Positions 43,402 to 48,836 of a stretch of DNA of 48,836 nt are shown piece after piece. Within the stretch, counting starts at the first letter, position 1. Every line of letters begins with the position of its first letter. The notes beneath the pieces are model-generated. The model made no database searches and was not told where the DNA came from. It saw only the letters and a program-made list of their open reading frames with translations. Both the position numbers and the translations under genes were made by a program. This DNA comes from Pirellulales bacterium. Lineage in GTDB: Bacteria > Planctomycetota > Planctomycetia > Pirellulales > S012-138. Location: contig JALCBR010000027.1 of the NCBI GenBank assembly GCA_028066245.1, positions 1 to 48,836 of the forward strand, in the 5' to 3' direction.

Positions 43402-44790
43402 TTATCCCAAAGCAACACTCTCTGCTCCGGTCTCAATTGCTCGTTTGCGGGCAGCGACTTCTGTTTTTGGGTCCAACAGTCCCGGCGGCAATTCGCCGGC
43501 ATTGGCGTGGATTCGTTCCAGGAAAGTCGGCCTGTACCCCGTAGTGAAGAATTCGCCGATGGCGTCACCTTCTTCATCAACGCCGGTTTGCCGAAAGCCC
43601 ATCACGGGTTCGATGACATACTCGCCATCTTTCACCTCGACGATCTCCAAGATTTGCGTGACCCGCCGCACACCGCCCTTGAGCCGGGCGACATGCACAA
43701 GCAGATCCACTCCCGCGGCGATGTACTGCCGGACGACGCGCGTGGGCAAGTCAAACCCCGTCATCGCGACCATCATTTCCAAACGTGCCAAAGCATCGAA
43801 CGCGCTGTTGGCATGCACCGTTGTGAGCGAACCGTCATGTCCGGTGTTCATGGCTTGCAGCATGTCCCAGACTTCGGGCCCGCGAACTTCTCCCACGATG
43901 ATTCGATCCGGCCTCATGCGGAGGCTGTTGCGAACGAGGTCTCTTTGGGAAACCTCGCCCGCGCCTTCTGTGTTGGACGTACGTGTTTCCATCCGCACGC
44001 GATGCCGGTTGCGGAGGATCAACTCGGCGGAGTCCTCAATGGTGACGATCCGCTCATTGGAAGGTACGAACGCAGAAACGGCATTGAGCAAGGTGGTTTT
44101 TCCGGCACCGGTGCCACCGGAGATCAGCATGCTGACGCGAGCTTGAACAGCCGAGGCAAGCAACGCCTGCATATCTTGTGTCAGCGACCCATTGCCGATT
44201 AAATCTTCAATCCCTAGTGGGCGGGCACCAAAACGGCGAATCGAAACCGATGGACCATCCAAAGCCAAAGGCGGAACGACCGCGTTGACCCGAGAGCCAT
44301 CAGGCAAGCGCGCGTCAACCATGGCGTTGACTTCATCAATACGACGACCCACCTGCGCGACAATCCGCTGGATCACACGCATCAGGTGCTCGTCGTCTGC
44401 GAAGACTACATCCGTCGATTCCAGTCGGCCGTTGCGTTCCACGTAGACCGTTTGCGAATCATTGACCAAGATATCTGTGACGTGAGGGTCAGCCATGAGC
44501 CGTTCCAATGGACCGAGCCCAAAGACTTCGTCCATGAGCTCGTTTGAGAGTCGCTCACGGTCGACCTGGCTGAGGATTCCCGCCTTGTTGGTTGAGGCAT
44601 CTTTGGCCAGCGACTGGACAACGCGACGAAGCTGATCTTCGTCCATGTGGGGTAGTTTTGAGATGTCAATTTGCTCAACCAGCTGTTGATGCAAATCGGC
44701 CTTTAGTCGTTGGAATTCACGCTCAAATTCGTTGGTTTGTGCAACGCCAGCTACGGCGTCATGACCGTTTCTATTCCTTTTGCGCGCCAT
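43402..44790 (-). CDS. tadA: TadA/CpaF secretion ATPase
   Basis: This 462-residue protein is the hexameric motor for Tad pilus assembly. It shows a helical N-domain, LERLMADPHVTDILVN, the arginine-bearing VSIRRFGARPL, Walker A SGGTGAGKTTLLNA (about 221-234), the Asp box TIEDSAEL, Walker B PDRIIVGEVRG (near 295) and the His box GHDGSLTTVHAN (315-326). These are the CpaF motifs in the expected order. A cytoplasmic protein. A GGAG just before ATG 44790 supports this start over 44853. The N-terminal 20 residues (MARKRNRNGHDA) are basic. It lies between tadZ and tadB. Confidence 0.97.
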   Translation of the reverse strand: MARKRNRNGHDAVAGVAQTNEFEREFQRLKADLHQQLVEQIDISKLPHMDEDQLRRVVQSLAKDASTNKAGILSQVDRERLSNELMDEVFGLGPLERLMADPHVTDILVNDSQTVYVERNGRLESTDVVFADDEHLMRVIQRIVAQVGRRIDEVNAMVDARLPDGSRVNAVVPPLALDGPSVSIRRFGARPLGIEDLIGNGSLTQDMQALLASAVQARVSMLISGGTGAGKTTLLNAVSAFVPSNERIVTIEDSAELILRNRHRVRMETRTSNTEGAGEVSQRDLVRNSLRMRPDRIIVGEVRGPEVWDMLQAMNTGHDGSLTTVHANSAFDALARLEMMVAMTGFDLPTRVVRQYIAAGVDLLVHVARLKGGVRRVTQILEIVEVKDGEYVIEPVMGFRQTGVDEEGDAIGEFFTTGYRPTFLERIHANAGELPPGLLDPKTEVAARKRAIETGAESVALG

Positions 44791-44900
44791 CTCCGGCCCT
44801 TCTGTTGGTTTCGAATCTGGATGATTGCGGTGTTGCGAACTTCCCGATGGCACTCCGTTGGCGATGGCTCCTGAAGGGAGACCTACGCAGTGAAACGTCG

Positions 44901-46031
44901 CTAGGAATTCTCCCGTTCAAGTCTCTTAGCAAGCTTGACAATGCTCTTGGTCAGCGGCGCGGCGCGGGACACTTCTGAAAACAGCGATCCACGGTTTAGC
45001 GCCTTGTTGGCGATTTTGGCTTCGTCAGGAATCGTCTGGAAGATTGGCCGTTCCAACGCTGACTCGATCTGACGGCGGGTCAACTGACCAGGCTGACCCC
45101 AGCGATTAGCGATCAGTCGAATCTGTTCGGTTTCTACACCCTGTGTTTCCAGAAGTTGGCAGGCGACTTGCGCCCTGCGAACACAGAGGACATCCGGCCG
45201 GATTACGATCAGAATGTCATCGCTGAGGCGGAGAGCTTCCAGGCACTCTTCATCAATCGTGCTATCGAGCTTCCAAACGGAAAATGGAAAGTTGGACCGC
45301 ATCAGCACGCCAACACGATGAACCGCCATCGGCTGCAACGGGTCATCATCATAGTGAGCATCATAGTGAGCCTGATCATCACCGGTGTGAGCCAGAACGC
45401 GAAGTCCAGAGCCTCGCTGTTGCAGTCCGGCAACTAAGCTCGTCGAGTCAAGCTGTTCCCAACGTCGGCAGATTTCATTTGTGCCAATCTCGGCAGCGAA
45501 ATCCAACCGCAAGGGGACATCCGCCACTGTTCGACCAATCTCGGCAAACACGACACCTTGGGGATGCCAACCGGCAAGCGCTCCGGCCAAATTCGCGGCT
45601 AATGTCGTGGCTCCACTGCCGGAAGTCGGCGAAATGACGGAGATCACCCGCCCGCGCAGGCGCGTCTCGCTCTGAGTGTCCGCCATGGATTCCACGGCGG
45701 TGTCAAATTCCGTTTGCATAACAGCATCATCCCTCATATGGGTTGCCCCGGCCATCCGTAACTGCTGCTTGAGTGACTCATCTCCCAGCGGCCCCACGGC
45801 AAAAACCGGCGATTGACATAAAGAAACGGCTCGCGCTGCCAGCTCAACCGCTTGAACCGGATCCGATCCGATTCGCACGACAATCACGTTGGCATCGCCA
45901 CCGGCGAGACGTTCTTCTAGCGCCTCAAATGGTATGAAGTCATTACCACGGCATTCCAACCCAGAGCCCAGCACCATGCGCCGGGTGGAACGTCCGAGGT
46001 CCTCGGAGTCATGAACAACAACTGCTCGCAC
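44901..46031 (-). CDS. tadZ: TadZ/CpaE ParA-like localisation factor
   Basis: This 376-residue protein joins an N-terminal receiver-like domain (RAVVVHDSEDLGRSTRRMVLG, then VIVVRIGSDPVQAVELAARA) to a ParA/MinD-like ATPase domain. Its Walker A reads SPTSGSGATTLAANLAGAL (about 133-150): both lysines of the KGGxGKT form are missing, as is common in TadZ/CpaE for the P-loop lysine. TadZ directs the Tad system to its site in the cell, usually the pole. Start: the frame is open to a TTG at 46145 that overlaps the cpaB stop, but GTG 46031 has AGAGG in ideal spacing, and homology begins there. GTG is preferred; the gap then holds a hairpin. Confidence 0.87.
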   Translation of the reverse strand: MRAVVVHDSEDLGRSTRRMVLGSGLECRGNDFIPFEALEERLAGGDANVIVVRIGSDPVQAVELAARAVSLCQSPVFAVGPLGDESLKQQLRMAGATHMRDDAVMQTEFDTAVESMADTQSETRLRGRVISVISPTSGSGATTLAANLAGALAGWHPQGVVFAEIGRTVADVPLRLDFAAEIGTNEICRRWEQLDSTSLVAGLQQRGSGLRVLAHTGDDQAHYDAHYDDDPLQPMAVHRVGVLMRSNFPFSVWKLDSTIDEECLEALRLSDDILIVIRPDVLCVRRAQVACQLLETQGVETEQIRLIANRWGQPGQLTRRQIESALERPIFQTIPDEAKIANKALNRGSLFSEVSRAAPLTKSIVKLAKRLERENS

Positions 46032-46090
46032 TGCCTGCCTCTTTCCCTGAAAGCTTGACGGAGATTGCAAAAAGTAGGGCGTCCGCGGCA

Positions 46091-46125
46091 AGCCCTGGAA
46101 CGCCACAACGTTAGCTTCCAGGGCT
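46091..46125. promoter_or_regulatory. 10-bp hairpin at the cpaB-tadZ junction
   Basis: AGCCCTGGAA (46091-46100) and TTCCAGGGCT (46116-46125) are exact complements around a 15-nt loop. It falls in the 110-bp gap between cpaB and the GTG start of tadZ, or inside tadZ if the TTG start is used. There is no T-run on the minus strand, so it is not a plain terminator; RNA processing or partial attenuation inside the operon is possible. Confidence 0.5.
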
Positions 46126-46141
46126 TTGTTTCTACCGTGGT

Positions 46142-47395
46142 TCAACCGCCTCCTCTGCCACCGGCATTGCCAGCCGCGCCACCGCCTGCGTCCGGTGGAC
46201 CGGAGCCTGCCACTCCTGAATCGCCTCCGCCCAAAGCAACGTCGCCCGCGGCATTGCCGCCTGCGGCCACGGAGCTACGTTGGCCCGTGTTGGAAGGCTG
46301 GTTAAGCGGAACTGTCAAGCGCGCAGGGTGCGCCGCGAGATCATCGTCCTTGGGCTGCAAGTTAATATCAATGGCTCCAACTTCCGCCAACTCTCGCAGC
46401 AAATCATCAAATGAAAAGCTGTTGTTGGAAAAGCCGTTTGTTCCCCGAAACATGATCGTATCGTAGGGTTCAATCTCGACCTCGGGAGCAGGCGTTGGCG
46501 TGGCTTCCAAGAAGTCTGTCACCTTCACGGAAGCTGGACGGCCGTCATCCGTTGTGATTTCTGTTCCCGCCGAATCTGGAGCGTACAGCATCAGCATGAG
46601 GTCGCCGTTTGGTTGAGCCGACATCAGTTTAGCTCCGGCGTCTCGGGAGACAGCCAGTGTCACGTCTGTCCAAACACGATCCGCGCTTCCACCGGAGCCA
46701 CCACTTTCCGTAGATGTGCCGGCGCTTACCGGCACATAGGGCTCGCCTGCTTCCAAAATGCGCGCGTCTTGAACCAGCACCACCGTCTGCTCAGGAATGG
46801 GCTCAAATCCAGGTTGTTCTTGAGCCCGATTGCGGAACAACACGTCCGCCCGCAAGTTGGTCACATCTTGATCACCAGGAATGAAGTTCGTGATCGGCAC
46901 GGTGAACACGCCGCGGCCGTCATTGACTTCTGTTGTCAACGCAGGGCGGTAGCCCTCAGCGTAGAACATGCTGGCTTGGTAGGGAGTGCCTTTTGCCACG
47001 TTTTCTTTGACTCGGCGTCCAATCAAATCGCCTGGGTTTGCGATGACATCCATCGGCAGGTTGAGGTCATATTGCGCTTCACCGTTGACCTCCACCGGAT
47101 TCCCCTCAAGATCGAGTCGGCGGCGCAGGTGCGGCGAGGTGAGGTTTCCCTCAGCGTCCGTTTCTGCTTGCCGCACGAGTTCCTGCTTGAGCCCTGGTTC
47201 TGGCAACAGCCCGATATCGTTCTGTGTCAAAACACGGCCAGCCTGCAAGTCAGTGAGGGCAACCGCAAAGATCCGCGGCGCCGGAGGGGCAACGACTTCT
47301 TCTTCTTTCAAATACTCTCTGAGTGCCAGGCCGCCGCCAATGGCGACCAGCACGAAGACTAACATCATAGTGAGCGTGGCGACTGATAGCTTCAC
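46142..47395 (-). CDS. cpaB: CpaB/RcpC pilus assembly protein
   Basis: The 417-residue protein has an N-terminal anchor (LSVATLTMMLVFVLVAIGGGLAL, 3-25), an SAF-like domain (RIFAVALTDLQAGRVLTQNDIG and GDLIGRRVKENVAKGTPYQASMF, 41-145) and an RcpC-type beta region (GRGVFTVPITNFIPGDQDVTNLRADVLFRN, WTDVTLAVSRDAGAKLMSAQPNGDLMLMLY). These are the standard CpaB parts; the protein bridges the periplasm to the secretin. The C-terminus is a Gly/Ala-rich disordered tail (GGGDSGVAGSGPPDAGGG). The start overlaps the cpaA stop by 4 bp, so it is coupled to the prepilin peptidase. Confidence 0.95.
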   Translation of the reverse strand: MKLSVATLTMMLVFVLVAIGGGLALREYLKEEEVVAPPAPRIFAVALTDLQAGRVLTQNDIGLLPEPGLKQELVRQAETDAEGNLTSPHLRRRLDLEGNPVEVNGEAQYDLNLPMDVIANPGDLIGRRVKENVAKGTPYQASMFYAEGYRPALTTEVNDGRGVFTVPITNFIPGDQDVTNLRADVLFRNRAQEQPGFEPIPEQTVVLVQDARILEAGEPYVPVSAGTSTESGGSGGSADRVWTDVTLAVSRDAGAKLMSAQPNGDLMLMLYAPDSAGTEITTDDGRPASVKVTDFLEATPTPAPEVEIEPYDTIMFRGTNGFSNNSFSFDDLLRELAEVGAIDINLQPKDDDLAAHPARLTVPLNQPSNTGQRSSVAAGGNAAGDVALGGGDSGVAGSGPPDAGGGAAGNAGGRGGG

Positions 47396-48165
47396 GAGAC
47401 GCCTCCTGGGAGCTTTCCGGGTGCTGAAATAAACGAAAGATGAGTGTGTACGAAATAGGGACGCCTTGGCGCATCACTAGGGACGCGCACTGCCGATCGC
47501 GTCAGATGTTCCCCAGGGCTGTTGTGTTGATGAAAGACTTGTCCTGAGCCTGTCGTCATTGTTTCGCGCTCTGTCGAGGGTTCGAACTTGTTAGTCAACA
47601 GGCCGATTGTCAGCACGACCCAAGTGCTAATCGCGAACGCAAGCCCTAAGGGAATCAGTTGTTTCCGAGTCCGAGTGCGCTGTTGCCCAGCGTTTGCTCC
47701 CGGTCGTTGTTTCTTTGTTTTGGCGTCGAGCGGTCTGCGATCCAGATGGTCTCGTTTGACTTGCGTCAGACCTTGAGTTCCGGCTTTGAACATCAGCAGC
47801 AGACCGCTACCGAGGATGCCGATAACGGTCCCCAACACATAGGTGATGAACGTGTCAAAAGGGCCAAGCCAAGCTCCGATCGCCGTGATGAGCTTGGCGT
47901 CTCCAGCGCCCCCGCCTCCAATCAGGTAAAGTAGGAACAACGGGCCAAATCCGACAACCGCGCCCAGCAAAGAGTGCTTAACCACCCAGTGCCACATGCC
48001 TTCCTCAGTGGTCAAACCAAGCACAACATGAAAGGCAATCCCGGCCAGAAAACTGGGGACGGTCAGCCAATTGGGCAGCCTGCGCTGGCGAACATCCCAC
48101 ACCGCTGCGGTGAGAGTGAATAACGCGATGGCGACAACAAAAATGATCCTTGGAATCAGTTCCAC
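47392..48165 (-). CDS. cpaA: CpaA/TadV prepilin peptidase
   Basis: This 257-residue protein is an aspartyl protease of the TadV type, cleaving the leader of Flp pilins. The catalytic aspartates are D24 (AVWDVRQRRLPNWLT) and D89 (GGGGAGDAKL, the GxGD motif). About six helices are present (FVVAIALFTLTAAVW, a region 35-55, LLGAVVGFGPLFLLYLIGG, TFITYVLGTVIGILGSGLLLMF, and LGLAFAISTWVVLTIGLL). The methyltransferase domain of type IV prepilin peptidases is absent, as usual for TadV. A hydrophilic C-terminal tail of about 65 residues (MTTGSGQVFHQHNSPGEHLTRSAV) extends beyond the usual end. It is the first gene of the minus arm; the 4-bp overlap with cpaB couples them. Confidence 0.95.
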   Translation of the reverse strand: MELIPRIIFVVAIALFTLTAAVWDVRQRRLPNWLTVPSFLAGIAFHVVLGLTTEEGMWHWVVKHSLLGAVVGFGPLFLLYLIGGGGAGDAKLITAIGAWLGPFDTFITYVLGTVIGILGSGLLLMFKAGTQGLTQVKRDHLDRRPLDAKTKKQRPGANAGQQRTRTRKQLIPLGLAFAISTWVVLTIGLLTNKFEPSTERETMTTGSGQVFHQHNSPGEHLTRSAVRVPSDAPRRPYFVHTHLSFISAPGKLPGGVS

Positions 48166-48836
48166 CTAGACGTCCTAGAACAGTGCGGATAGATGGGCAG
48201 AATGGAGAGTTCTCAAGCTACTCTCCGCCCAACGGGGTTGCAATCAATACACAAGAATTCTCTACAGAACGGCACCAACATTCATGAAATAAGCGGCTTG
48301 TAACGCTTGTGCTTGCTCAAGCACGACCGTCACGCCCATATCGATTGCCCTGTAAACTTGGGCTGACCTTTCATGATGATGCAGTGCGTTGCAATTCCCC
48401 TGGCGGCCCGCACTGAAATGCGATCTTAGCGAATGCTATGCCGCGCATGCAAACGGCTCCTCAGGGGGTTACGCAACGTCATAAACTAGGAAAAATAGAC
48501 CAGTTATGACGCCAAGCCTCAGACAGCCGAGCTCCAGATTTCGGCGACTCAGCCGTCGCTGAATCGACCGTCCCAACAACCAGCGAGCTGGAGTTGTGAG
48601 CCTGTCCTTCTTGAACAAACGACATGATCCCAGGTCGTGACAGCAGTGTTGAACTCTGCGGAGATGACACCGTGCAAGCTCATCCAGCAGCGGTTGCACG
48701 ACGGCAGGTCATTCAAAGGGTACAACAGTTCGCCACTGGTCACACAGCGACAGCTAAGATCGCATTGGGCGCGGGAGCAGGGTGTCGGTTCTGTGAATCA
48801 CCTTCTGCGCAGTTTCTCACAGAAATTTGCGAACAA
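48166..48836. other. Upstream region of the Tad minus arm; no gene recognised
   Basis: This 671-bp stretch must hold the cpaA promoter. I looked for an Flp pilin (short, with GATAIEYALIA-type sequence) and saw none on either strand. A 25-codon minus frame (48262-48339) and a plus frame from 48664 open to the right edge have no recognisable content. The end of the window may be the start of another gene. Confidence 0.4.

Noticed and set aside
43507-44202. 231-codon plus-strand frame opposite tadA
   Set aside because: It is antisense to a full-length secretion ATPase with all motifs, and has no family content of its own.
47571-47595. GGTTCGAAC-like sequence resembling a tRNA T-arm
   Set aside because: It lies inside cpaA and the acceptor and anticodon arms are missing.
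48262-48339. 25-codon minus frame upstream of cpaA, considered as an Flp pilin
   Set aside because: Too short, no leader peptide, and without the GATAIEY-type pilin sequence.
48664-48836. Plus-strand frame open to the right edge
   Set aside because: It has 57 codons of unremarkable, Gln/Arg/Ser-rich sequence and no ribosome binding site. The edge prevents a decision, but coding is not supported.
1-48836. CRISPR arrays, insertion sequences, prophage or defence islands
   Set aside because: No regularly spaced direct repeats, transposase, integrase, capsid or known defence gene was recognised anywhere in the window.

Overview
The window looks like a chromosomal segment of a planctomycete, most probably from the Pirellulales. 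Grounds for this are a single-chain ResB-CcsA cytochrome c maturation protein, a membrane protein with an SLRTLL-type membrane motif followed by leucine-rich repeats, many secreted or lipoprotein TPR proteins, moderate GC content, and many genes without an obvious Shine-Dalgarno sequence. The assignment rests on family knowledge, not on a database search. I see no rRNA, tRNA, CRISPR array, transposase or prophage.

Layout. Positions 1-9.5 kb hold a UbiD-type decarboxylase cut by the left edge, a nucleotidyltransferase-HD fusion, a long exported TPR protein, a YebC regulator, two small proteins of unknown role and a TPR lipoprotein. Positions 9.8-12.2 kb hold a His/Cys/Gly-rich exported protein, a repeat-bearing intergenic stretch and a leucine-rich-repeat membrane protein broken by a frameshift at a run of ten G. 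Positions 12.3-17.1 kb hold an AtuA-type pair (minus), an orphan FixJ-like response regulator, a small membrane-anchored protein and a membrane-tethered helix-turn-helix protein. Positions 17.5-23.7 kb form a plus-strand block of lipoprotein, ResB-CcsA and MutY. Positions 23.8-31 kb hold a serine hydrolase, a lipoprotein, a tiny zinc-ribbon protein, a YjbR protein with a lysine-rich tail, a probably leaderless ArsR-SRPBCC operon, VanZ and ClpC. Positions 31.3-35.5 kb hold an exported thioredoxin with a long linker, an intergenic stretch with two unusual palindromic elements, TerC and an exported protein of unknown role.

Positions 35.9-48.2 kb are a Tad (tight adherence / Flp pilus) locus in two convergent arms. 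The plus arm encodes the outer-membrane secretin, a glycine-tailed lipoprotein in the CpaD position and a TadD-like TPR lipoprotein. The minus arm encodes, in transcription order, the prepilin peptidase CpaA, CpaB, TadZ, the ATPase TadA/CpaF, TadB and TadC. A membrane-anchored methyltransferase lies between the arms. Together they supply pilin processing (CpaA), inner-membrane platform (TadB/TadC), motor (TadA), localisation factor (TadZ) and outer-membrane exit (secretin, CpaB, lipoproteins). No Flp pilin or TadE/F/G pseudopilin is visible, so these must lie elsewhere or beyond the right edge.

The strongest items for follow-up are the G10 frameshift, the tandem operators over a leaderless ArsR promoter, the 36-bp inverted repeat and hairpin-array element upstream of terC, a MutY with Glu at the catalytic Asp position, and the membrane-tethered DNA-binding protein.
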